This document shows positions 54,556-64,000 of a DNA stretch of 64,000 bases, one piece after another. A program made the position numbers and the translations under genes. Each line of letters opens with the position of its first letter. The stretch's first letter is position 1. The stretch is from Closterium sp. Naga37s-1. Taxonomy: Eukaryota; Streptophyta; Zygnematophyceae; Desmidiales; Closteriaceae. The notes beneath the pieces were generated by a model. It searched no databases and was not told the DNA's origin. It saw nothing but the letters and a program-made list of their open reading frames with translations. Location: NCBI GenBank assembly GCA_947471745.1, contig CANJKZ010000971.1, positions 1,360,001 through 1,424,000 on the forward strand, given 5' to 3'.

Positions 54556-56984
54556 TTCACACTGCACATCCCTTCTCCCATGCCGCCATTCATCCACTCC
54601 TTCCGCACATCCCTACTATAATCCGCCATTCATCATCTCATTTCGCCGTTCATCTACTGGTTCTAGCCGTTCAAGGTCTTTTTCTGCCGTTCACCCTCTA
54701 GTTACACCGGTCCTACTCTCATTCCACTAAGCCCTTCTCTTTTTTCGCCGTCCCTTTTCTCATTCCGCCATTCCTACTCTCATTCCACCATTGCTACGAC
54801 AGTTTCGCGCTCCCTATTGTCATTCCACCCTTCATCCTCCTTTTCCTCCCTTTTTCTTCCCATTCAACCCGTATACACATATTTCCACCTGTCATGCGGG
54901 ACCATTCCGCCTCTCTGACTCGCGTTCCGCCGTCGTCATCTCATTTCGCCCTTTATATTTTCGTTCCGCACTTGACGCTCTCATATCGCAATTACTTATC
55001 GCATTCCGCTCTTTCGCCCCTCATTCCGCCCATCCTTACTCTTACCTCGCCTATCCCTAACCTATCTCTGCCCGTCCCTAATAATAGCGTGCTCTCGAAT
55101 GCATACCTTGTTTCTGTGGCGGTTGGGAAGGTGCTCAGTGACGGGACCCTAGAATTGGTTGAGTTTGCACTCTGTTTGAGACACTTCAGTTTTGTTTTCG
55201 TGCGACATGCTGTAGTCGTCGAGGTGGGTCGTTCAAGGCTTGATCTGGGCGAACCCTGTCCCCTTAGGCTCGTCCACATTCCAAACCTGACCACCTTGGT
55301 TTGTCTTGGCCTCGGCTGTTTTGGAGTTCGCTTTATTTGTTTCACATTCTCGTCACAAATTTCATCGTTCGTCACCCAATCCCATCCCTGCAAACCCAAC
55401 CAAGTATTAAACGCTTGGAAATTGGAGACGCGAGCTTTAAGGCCATAAACCCGCCATATTCATGGCGATTATGGCCTTAAATTGCCATTTTTAAGACCCA
55501 CATTTTTTAGATGGTGTGCGACGGTGGTGATGCCGCGCGTGCGATGTGCGACGGTGGTAGTGTCGCGGAAGCGATGTGCGATTTCGCAGGCGATAACACG
55601 GCCACTTGGGACTGCAAACATCACGCGTGGGTGGGGAACGAAAAAGGAACTTCGCGATTGTTGTAACAGGCGACATTCTTCGAGCCTTGACATCCGATGT
55701 GGAAATGCGTCGGCAATCTCAATGCCGACTCTGCTTCCTTCGCTGTTTTGAAGTGCCTCGAAACAAGAACCTCTCTATTGCTAAAAACAGCTCTGTAAGC
55801 AAGCTATCAAATAGGAATAATATTCCAAACTTGTGGATGTGATTCAGCAAAATCGAGTGAAGCATGACTCATCGACAGACCGTCAACAGCGAGTATGCTA
55901 GTACCAGTCCACGCAAATTCAAGGCTGGCACCATACTGACGCTGGCGATATGTTCTAAGGCGACCCAGATTCACACTATTTCCATAGCTACTTCGCAAAT
56001 TGCTAATACCTGTCCACGCAGGCACCATAGTAACGCCGGCGATTCCAGAGCGAAAGGCGAGGAGGGGGTGCGAGGAAGCGAGGCAGGACGACGCGAGAAG
56101 CTCGGTCGCCCGCAGATACGCACCGGACGGACGAGCCAGGGCTGCGTCAGGAGATTTACTATTTAGTGACTCACAAATTCACGTATTCACGACTCTCGAA
56201 TACACGAATACACGAATCTACAGTGTCTCACGGAACTATGAAATACCACGGAAAAGGTATTTTGCGGTATCTCGCGGAAGTACCGAATACCGGAGTGTGG
56301 AACTTCGGTGCTTGATGGAAACACGCTGCGCTAACAGAAGTGCCAGGACGAGAAACGCCGAGTGCATGCGTCACTCGGTGGAAAAAGAGGGAGCAGACAC
56401 TAGTAATACAAGAAGGTTGAAGAGGCTCACTGGAAAATATGATCTTCGCCGTGACAGGCAGAAGTAACTCGCAGGCTGAAGCGCTATGCAGTAAGAAATG
56501 GTGGTGAAGGGGAGAAATCGAGTGGCGAGGGGAGATGCGTGATGTGGGAGAGGGTTGTGGTGAACGAAGCAATAAAATCCAGGACAGATTAATCTGTGTA
56601 TCTTTTCTGGAAGGTAGTGTTCTGTTCTTAGAAAGAAACTACTCTCTTGTACATCGACGGCTATATTGAGTCCGTGCGAAGCGCCTCCTCCGACCAGATG
56701 GGAGCTGGGTCACGCGGCACGTACCTGGTGTCACTGCTGACACGCAAATCTGCAGGAACCACGTGGCGAAAAAGCCAGGGGGTATGAACGCTGACTGGAA
56801 TCTTGACGGAAAGAGATCGCCGGCCGACTACGATGGTGGAGTCAGTGTTCCCTCTACAAGCTTTTTCTCTAGGGATCGGTTTTACTACAACGAGGCTTTA
56901 GTGAATGTGACATTTTCCATTTCTATCCACACAGAGAATCTAGTGCACAAAAAGTGAAGTATCTTGTAGATGAGGTTCACATTA
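54556..56984. other. No convincing gene; unique and degenerate sequence
   Basis: 54,556-55,080 is CATTCCGCC/TTCATTCCG-rich. 54,992-55,399 (minus) has a 135-codon open frame without recognisable domain. 55,505-55,580 has two copies of ATGTGCGACGGTGGT units. 55,900-56,045 has a partial duplication around CAGTCCACGCA/CTGTCCACGCA. No gene call is supported. Confidence 0.4.
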
Positions 56985-57341
56985 GGGCGTGTAAAATCGC
57001 CGCACCTAAAAATTCGGCCACTAGCCAAGTGGCCGAATTGGCGAAAGTAACCTGTTTGAGAAAAAATCGAAGACCCTCGCGACCGTCGTTAATTTTGTCA
57101 ATAAAAAACGAAATAGATGGCCGTTTTGAAAGTCGACTCGTATCCGACACCATGTCGACTCCAATTCGGCCAAGTAGTCGACATCAAACCTGTAAAGCTT
57201 GCAAATCTGCAAATAGTGGCTGTAAATGTGACGACACGAAGTCGACCAATCCGTCGACTTTCGCGAAAGAAATGTCGACCATGGTCGACGTAAAACCGGC
57301 CAAAAGCAGATATCGCAAATTTGCGGGGATTTTACACGCCC
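56985..57341. mobile_element. 357-bp MITE, Tourist/PIF-Harbinger-like, copy 2
   Basis: Terminal inverted repeats begin GGGCGTGTAAAATC on the left and its exact complement on the right, continuing with one mismatch into CCGCA. Flanks are TTA (56,982-56,984) and TTA (57,342-57,344). The first eight bases equal those of the element at 35,909. The interior is rich in GTCGAC and TCGAC motifs and reads as no known transposase. Confidence 0.75.
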
Positions 57342-57344
57342 TTA

Positions 57345-58015
57345 GTCAACGGTAGAGTAATTCTATAAGGAGTACATGACAGCTCCCTCTCCGTTCCCCT
57401 CTGCCCTTCTCGCCTTCAAAGACACGACTCACGCAATTCCATACGTGTCTCTCGTGCAGCTCGGCCTCGGCACAGCCACCCTTGAAAATCCGCCATCTTC
57501 AACAGACGAATTCGTCCTTTTCCCGCCAACCTCTCCTTCCATCAAGATCTCCATTCGGCTCTCATCAACACCTCCATAGGGCAGCAGTTTGACATTGGAG
57601 TTATCGTTTCACCTCACATTTCCTCCAGAGGAATTCCAGCATTGGTTCCTGCGTCCTGATTCTGTGCAGCATCAGTGAATGCAAGTCGCTGCATTTCCTC
57701 TGTAGACAACCACTAAGTTGTTTTTTTCTCGCGTTTCGTTGTGAACCCGCCTTTACGCTTGTCCATAATGTGATATTTAATGTCCGGCAATGCTCAACGA
57801 CGATTCATAGGAAGAGCAACGCTTCCGAGTCTCACTAGCTCTGCTTGGTACCATTACCATTCGCTCCCTGATTAAAAGACAACAGCATCGGACCTTTCCA
57901 GATTTCTTACTCACTCCGGATTGATGCATGTTCAAATGTGACAGTTTGTGTAAGGTTAAAGCAGCGCCGATGGAAACGGCCCGTTTGGTTTGGTTTCCTG
58001 CTACCCACGCAAGCC
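57345..58015. other. Upstream region of the MYND gene; no gene recognised
   Basis: Contains one 67-codon plus-strand open frame (57,376-57,579) with no recognisable family. Presumed promoter of the gene that starts near 58,122. Confidence 0.4.
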
Positions 58016-58135
58016 CTACCTAATGGTGTGAGCATCGCCTCGTATCATGGAGTTCATTTTTGAGTCGTCTCAAAAGTCACCTCGCGAGCTCCACCTGGTG
58101 GCGTGAGCATTGCCTCGCACCATGGAGTTCACGGT
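58016..58135 (+). repeat. Duplicated start region of the MYND gene around a palindrome
   Basis: GAGCATCGCCTCGTATCATG (58,030 on) and GAGCATTGCCTCGCACCATG (58,106 on) are diverged copies of the same segment, each ending ATGGAGTTCA. Between them, at about 58,056-58,077, is TTTTGAGTCGTCTCAAAA, a palindrome with one central mismatch. Confidence 0.85.
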
Positions 58136-61100
58136 TCGATTCAGGGTGCCAGCTACGCTGCTAAAAATCACGAACGGTAACAATGGCGACGCCATGTCGT
58201 TGACCAGCGGCAGCACTTCTAGCAGCATTACCACCACCAGCAACATTAAACCAACGGTAGCAGCAGCAGTCCTGATTCTGTCAATGAGCAAATAACGGCT
58301 ACGATCACCCAGCCAGCAGCGTCGTCCCACGTGGATTATTCCATATCCGTTGATCCGCAAGAGCCGCTACAATCGGCGTTCAACAAGCTTTTCCAGTCCC
58401 ACCTCTCGCACTGCTGCCTGTTAAGTCAACAGACGCGTCAGCAGCAGGATGGCGTGGATACGGCCAGCGACGAAAAGGGTCAGACGGACGAACAGAAGCA
58501 GGCTGTTCGGTTCATGGCTGTCGGGCAAGTGGTGTACCTATCGCCTGAAGCATCACCGGAAAAGGTCAAGCTTAAAGCGGGTAGCGTGGTCAAAGCGCTT
58601 CCGGTAAGATCGAGGGAGGCGGGGGGAAAGGGAAAACCAGATTCGGGAGTTACCGCCACGGGTAGCAGCAGCAGCAGAGTTGTTGCGAATCACACACCCG
58701 CCTCTGCGCCTGCTTCTGCGCCTGGCTCTGCGCCTGCCTCCGCGCCTGTCTCGGCGCACCCGGCCCCTGCGACTGGCGGCAACAGCAAACCCGTCACCAA
58801 CACCGGCAGGCGCGGCAGCAGCAGCCGTCGCATCCGACCCAGTATCACGAGCCCGCTAGACTACGAACCGATCTCCCGCCCGCACATGGTGCACCACGTG
58901 GATGTCAACCTCCCCTGGAACCACTCCCTCTGCGCCTGCTGCCTCTCGCGCATCCTCCACCCCGCCACCCCCACCACCTACCAAACCTCAACCCCAAACG
59001 CCCTCCGCCTGCACCTGCAGCAGCCGGTGCATGAGAAAATCAAGCCGTGCCCAGCCAGCAACAACCGGCCGTCCCAGGCTATCCTTGCATATTCCGCCAC
59101 GGTTAGGGTGCAGGGTGTCTGGGGTACTATGGGCCCGGGTGTGGGGCGTGGGGGGAGTGGGCGCACTGCACTTGCCGCTGCGGCTGCTCGTAGGGTTGGC
59201 GGTGGTGGGGGTCATTCTAGGGTTGGCATTTCTGCAGGCTCTCCTGCGGAACAGTTCAAGTGGAAAGCGGATATCGCGCCCATGCCCGCGGCCGAGGGGA
59301 TGTTTCTTGAGTGGATGGCAGAGCCACGTGTCGGGCTGCTGTTGGACCTGGATGTGGTCAGATGCCAGCTGGCAGATATGATGAAGATTCACGATCTGGC
59401 AACAGCAAGAGGTGGTGCTACAGCCGGTGGTGGTGCTCCCAAGCACTTCTGGTGGTGCTGCTGGCAGTGCAGCGCGTGTTGGACCGCCTACCGCCGCTGC
59501 CTCTCTGTGGTGGTCTTCCTCGTGCTTGTAGCGAGACTTCCCCGTATAGTCACACTCTGGCGCCTGCACATGAAATCCTGCTACGTGGCCTTCCCTGCTC
59601 TGGCGAATCAGCTGAACGCGCGGAGGCAGATCGGGGGGGTGGGGGGCAGGCAGGGGGAACGGCAGGCGAGTAGGCAGGCGGGGAAGGGGGGAGGGAGGCA
59701 GGTGGGTGGGGAAGCGGAGGAGGATTGCTTTGGATCGATCCTGGTGCAGGTGCTTGGAGTGAAAGGAAAGAAGGAGCTGGCATCCGGGTTTGCTGCTCAT
59801 GTGCTGCCTCTGCTGCCGGGGGGAAGGCAGGCGCACGGGGGTATGAGAGCGGGGACGGGGAGAGGAGGGGGAGTAGGAGGAGGGATTGGCTGGGTGGAAG
59901 GGGGGGAGGAGTGGAGGGAGGGGTTGAGAGGGGTGGAGTGGGATGAGTATGTGGAGCGCATGGGGGAGATTATCTCCCAGGGGGGCCTGGAGGCTGAACA
60001 GTACAGGTGCAGCTGCAGGCAGTGCGGAGGAGACAACGAGGGTGTACGGGGGAGTGGGGATGGAAGCAGCAGGCATAAACACAGTGGCACTGCTGCTGGT
60101 GGTAGTGGTGGTGGTGCCGCCAGTGGCATGGTCATAACTGGCGTTGACCCGACTGACTTTGCTCTCCGGGCTGCATTGACTCTCTGTGTGCCGCTCGCTG
60201 CTGTCTACAGCATGCAAGCGTTTACCGGGGCATGCAGTAACAGGTACAAGGAGCGCGTGGAGGACGCTGCTGTGGAGGCAGCCAGGCAGCGGCTGGCAGA
60301 GAGGGAAGAGAGGCTGGCAGAGAGGGCAGGAGAGGGAGAGAGGGCAGCAGGGCAGAAGCCGGCAGAGAGGCACGGAGGACAGGAGGGAGGTGGGGAGAGG
60401 AACAGAGAGGATAGCGAAAGCACAGGGACGGGAGGAGCAGCGGCAGGTGCTGCTGGCACTACCGCTAGTGCCAGCGCTACTGCTGCCAGCGCCACTGCTA
60501 ATGCCCGTCTCGTGCCAGTCATCAGTGACCCAGCAGTGGCACTCTTCACGTACCGATCTGCCTGCCTCCTTCAATGGGTGCGAGTCCACGGCCCCAGGCT
60601 CAACCCCCCCAGCTACTGCACCCGAACCAACCCGGAAGCCCCAGCCCTGGCGCTCCCGCACCCGGTGCACGACCTCCCGAGCCTGCTGCTCAGGTTCGGC
60701 GCCATCCCCAAGCCTGTGGGCACGGCAGGTTCGGAAGGTTCTGCGGTGCAGGAGTTTGGTGTGGGAGGAGGGGTTCCGGGGTGGGAGGAGTTTCCAGTGG
60801 GAGACAGAGAGAACCTGAAGGCACATAGCAGTGGCAGTGCTCTGGGAGGGAGGGAACGAGTAGAAGGCATAGGAGGGGTGGAAGAGGGGACTGCATGGCT
60901 TGCGAGTGGGGAGCTTTTGGGGCTGAATACCTTTCAAACAGGCAGCTTCCGGGACTCTGTGTTCGACCGAGACGAGATGCTGAAAGAATTCAACGTTGGG
61001 TCGGCAAAGGGTCTGCAAGAGAGGGGGATAGTCACGAGCCCAGTAGAGGGCGTGCAGGAGTATCGAGCTGCCAGGGTTCTGAGTGACAGCAGCACGGCCA

Positions 61101-63666
61101 CTCCCGCGTTCCCGACCGTTGCGGACCGCGTCGAGGAGTTTCTGAGAAGGTTCTCGCCGAAGCGGCTGGCGAAGGAGGGGCGGGGCGGGCCGCTGGCCCA
61201 AGCGATCACCGACTGGGTGATGCGCCTCCACCTGGTGGCAGCTGCAGAGAGTAGCAGCAGCAGCACAAGCAGGGGGGCAAAGGGAGAGAAAAGGGATATG
61301 AGCTGGGGGGCGCTGGCCCTGGGGGCGTATTCCCCGGGCAAGTTAAAGCCCATGCTGAGATCCCCCTGGGAGGTGGATGCGTTTCTGGAGTTCATGGTGG
61401 GCATGACCACCCTCACGCCCGCCTGCACCGGCTGCAGCTTGTGTCTCAACGTGTTCAACCGGGCAGTTACTCCCGCCGCCGTTGTTGCCTCGTTTGCTTT
61501 CCGCCCCTCCTCAGTGCTCCTCCGCTGCATCCTCTCGCTGTATCCCCAGCGCTTCACTCCGGTGAGAGTTCTCCTAGACAATTAGAGACCGCATTCAAAC
61601 CCAAAACCCCGAACTCCTCAGTTGGGAGGTGCTAGAGGTTGTTGAAAAGCCGTTATGTTAGATAATTGACTTTTGAGTCGACTCAAAAGTCAGTTCCCCA
61701 GTTGGGAGTTGTTAGAGGTTGTTGACAAGCCTTTATGTTAGATTAAATGCCCCTCTGTTGGCGCTCCCCCCGCTGCATCCTCTCGCTTTATCCCCTGCGC
61801 TTCACTCTGGTAAGAACTCTCCTTAACATTTAGAGACGCCGCTTAAACCCTAAACTCCTCAGGTGGGTGTTTCAAGAGGCAAAGGATAGGCCATTACGTT
61901 CGATTATATGCCCCCTCGTTGGTGCTCCTCGGATGCCTCCTCTTTCTCCACCGCCCACTCGCACCTCAGATGAGAGTCCTCCCTATAAAAGTGATTTTTT
62001 GAGACGTCTCAAAAAAACCTCCCTATAGGTGCCTGCGAGATATAGGTGACTGCTAGACGAAATGGGTGGGTTTTACGGCTATGAATTCGTCACCACGTTA
62101 GATAGAATGCCCCTCGCTGGTGCTTCTTCTGCGCTGCATCCTGTCACTCTACCTCCCGTTTTACCCTCAGGTTAGAGTTCACCCAGACCCTTCAATGTTT
62201 TGAAAGCAACTTAAAACCCACCCCGTTTGATAGAATGCGCTTGGTTGGTGCTCCTTCGCTGCATCCTCTCACTCTACCGCCCATGTTCCCATCAGGTGAA
62301 GGGGGAACATGGGTTTCTCTAAGCAGTCAGAGATGCCTTCAAGTCCCTGTAGTTATTATCACGACAAGTCATTGCTGAACGGGAGGTAGAGTGAGAGTCT
62401 TTCAATTCGCTTCTTTCTCTCCCCCTCTACCACCCACACCCCTCTCAGATGAAAGTGCTCCTCGACACGCTCGGAATCTACTGGTCATCTACTTGCAATT
62501 CCCCTCTGCCCTTCTCCTCCGTCTTTTTTTGCCCTCTATGCCCGCACCCCCTTAAGATGAAGGAGCTTCTAGAAACACGCTCGGAATTCCCCCCCTGCCG
62601 GACCTGGTCCCGGCTCGGCTCGTGGCTCCTCTTCTCAAAGGCGTGGTGGAGCACAAGCGCCTGCACTTCCTCTACACAGCGACATGTGTTGCTGTCTCTT
62701 GGAATCAGCTTGAACGATATAATGCCCCCCCCCATCCGTCTCCTTTACCCTGCTCTCTTCTCCTCTGTCTCCCTCTACCACCCACACCCCATTCAGATGA
62801 AAGAGCTCCTGGACACGCTCGGAATCCCTCCCCTGCCAGACCTGGTCCCGAACCGCCTCGTGGCTCCTCTTCTCGAAGGCGTGTTGGAGCACAAGCGCCT
62901 GCACTTCCTCTACACCACAGCCATCCTGCTGTATCGGGAAGGCGTCGTACAGGACATCATGGAGTTGCACAGAGCAGATGGAGTGGTGAGGAGTGAGGAG
63001 GAGTTGAGAGAGGTGGAGTGGAACGGGTGGGAGGGGGGCGAGGAGTGGCTGATGTGGGAGGAGGTGGATAGCTGGAGAAACGCAGTGCTTAGAGCATGGC
63101 CTGTTACTGAGATGTATGAGGCGCCGCATAGCTGGGCGGCGACTGGGGAGGAGGAGAGAGTGAGGGAGTGTTGTGCGGGTATGAGGCGGAGGGAGAGGGA
63201 GTGGGAGGAGATTAGTCGGGGGAAGGAATGGGATCTGGTGGATAGGATGGTTGCTGCTGCTGCTGCTGGTGCCGCTGGTGCTGCTGGTGCTGCTGCTTCG
63301 GAGGCTGAGAGTGAGGTGGTAGGAGGGGTGAAAATCGCGCCTGCGTACCTGGTGCCGTGGGTGGGGGGAGTGAACCCGTTTGCATGCCTGCGGGAGATGC
63401 TGCTGGGGGAGACGTGCTACTGGGAGCTGTCAGATGGGCGGAGGGTTGGGGTGACACCTGGGGCAGGCTCGGGAGCAGGAGAAGCAGGAGGAGCTGTGGC
63501 AGCAGGAGGGGTGCGTTGCTGTGCCTTTCCCGAGTGTGGCAGGGCGGAGGGGCCGGGGAGGCTGCCATTGAAGGCTTGCTCGCGGTGCGGCCAGGCTGCT
63601 TACTGTGGCAGGGACTGCCAGACGGCCCACTGGAAGGTGCACAAGTTGCAGTGCCAAGCCAAGTGA
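58122..63666 (+). CDS. Large MYND zinc-finger protein, function unknown
   Basis: Two long exons: up to 61,561 (CCG|GTGAGA), then 62,797-63,666 (CAG|ATGAAAGAG), both phase 0. The C-terminus is a clear MYND finger (CCAFPECGRAEG, then KACSRCGQAAYCGRDCQ and HWKVHKLQC; about 63,511-63,660), a zinc-binding protein-interaction module. The rest has no domain I recognise. It includes Ala/Pro/Ser and Gly-rich linkers, a hydrophobic segment CLSVVVFLVLVARLP near 59,497, a charged EERLAERAGEGERAA stretch and the block LLEGVLEHKRLHFLYTTAI. The start is unclear. ATGGAGTTCACGG at 58,122 opens a 57-codon frame that ends at 58,295; the main frame is open from 58,250, and its first ATG is at 58,514. A missed small intron, a frameshift or initiation at 58,514 are all possible. 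From 58,514 the protein is about 1,305 aa. Confidence 0.75.
61562..62796 (+). repeat. MYND-gene intron made of copies of both flanking exon edges
   Basis: The end of exon 1 (VLLRCILSLYPQRFTP) recurs, decayed, at about 61,755-61,812, 61,918-61,975, 62,112-62,172 and 62,245-62,300. The start of exon 2 (MKELLDTLGIPPLPDL and on) recurs at 62,449-62,485 and 62,558-62,690. Perfect palindromes sit at 61,667-61,692 (TCGA centre) and 61,995-62,016 (ACGT centre), each between repeated arms. Confidence 0.85.
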
Positions 63667-63703
63667 TAGCCAGACTACCGGAATGCTGAGGAAGCATCCT
63701 GAA

Positions 63704-63920
63704 CTGTTGCAGGCATGCTCGCGGTGTGGCCAGGCTGCTTACTGTGTCAGGGACTGCCAGAAGGCCCACTGAAAGGTGCACAAGCTGCAGTGCCAGCCTA
63801 AGAAATAGCAGATGGGATGAGGACAATGAACGAAATTGTGAGATAAGTGTGGCAAAATCGAAATTGTGAGGGGTCAGGCTGCTTACTGCGACAGGGACTG
63901 CCAAAGGGCCAATGGATAAG
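63704..63920 (+). repeat. Two 3' copies of the MYND finger
   Basis: 63,710-63,808 repeats ACSRCGQAAYC.RDCQ.AH with an upstream TTGCAG that could act as an acceptor, but the codon after the histidine is TGA in this copy, where the real gene has TGG. A shorter third copy is at 63,868-63,918. Both follow the real stop codon at 63,664. Confidence 0.8.
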
Positions 63921-64000
63921 GAAGGGGGAGAGGGGAGGGGGAAATGGGGGGGGGGGAAAGGGGATTTGAGAAAAGGGACAGGGGAAGGGGAAGGGGAAAG
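63915..64000. repeat. G-rich low-complexity end of window
   Basis: GGGGA/GGGAAAG repeats run to the window edge. Four or more G-runs in close succession could form a quadruplex on the plus strand. No other content is seen. Confidence 0.6.

Noticed and set aside
53124-54730. Long open frames rich in Val, Leu, Cys, Asn or Thr on both strands
   Set aside because: Simple translation of GTN trinucleotide repeats. Every frame is biased and none has a domain.
54992-55399. A 135-residue minus-strand frame (MGLQGWDWVTNDEICDE...)
   Set aside because: Reasonable composition, but no family recognised, no visible partner exons and a competing plus-strand frame. Not enough to call a gene.
58988-61231. 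A 747-residue minus-strand frame opposite the MYND gene
   Set aside because: The plus frame splices in phase to an exon with a clear MYND finger. The minus frame has no domain and is the expected shadow of GC-rich codon use.

Overview
The window is nuclear DNA from the green (streptophyte) lineage. It has plant-type multi-exon genes with GT-AG introns, Ty1/copia elements, and together a full-length ABCC transporter, a MOC1-type chloroplast Holliday-junction resolvase and an LCIB-type theta carbonic anhydrase. LCIB belongs to algal, pyrenoid-associated carbon concentration and is absent from most land plants. A charophyte alga is therefore the best guess, perhaps a desmid-like zygnematophyte; a hornwort is the main alternative. 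This is inferred from gene content, since no rRNA or organelle marker is present.

Layout. 1-10,537: two degraded Copia fossils, the second with a younger short LTR element (8,036-9,541) nested in its gag region. 10,538-12,042: intergenic, with a polypyrimidine minisatellite. 12,617-35,583 (+): an ABCC/MRP transporter that I resolve into 16 phase-consistent exons (about 1,778 aa). Its introns are filled with partial copies of the neighbouring exons, including a ten-copy 137-bp array and a roughly 6.2-kb, 103-copy 60-bp array made from the ABC-signature exon. 35,909-36,054: a small TIR element. 36,648-42,120 (+): MOC1 with a long basic/acidic N-terminal extension. 42,788-46,512 (-): a p24/TMED cargo receptor. 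47,222-52,194 (-): LCIB-like theta carbonic anhydrase. 52,195-58,100: gene-poor, with trinucleotide and 30-bp arrays and a second TIR element of the same family. 58,122-63,666 (+): a large MYND zinc-finger protein.

The most unusual signal links all five host genes. (1) Almost every intron contains half-exon copies: exon head plus acceptor upstream of the real exon, or exon tail plus donor downstream of it. (2) A palindrome family, TTTTGAG-NNNN-CTCAAAA, whose four central bases are themselves usually self-complementary (GCGC, ACGT, TCGA, AATT), sits again and again between the two arms of such local duplications. Where duplication ran away, a palindrome lies in every unit of the array (66 bp x 13, 72 bp x 4). 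I saw about 20 separate sites and none inside the Copia fossils. This looks like an undescribed palindrome-associated local duplication process, or an undescribed palindromic mini-element.

The genes are not an operon. MOC1 and LCIB both act in the chloroplast, p24 in the ER-Golgi, and ABCC at the vacuole or plasma membrane. MOC1 (+) and p24 (-) are tail to tail; p24 and LCIB are in tandem on the minus strand. No tRNA, rRNA or CRISPR array was found.
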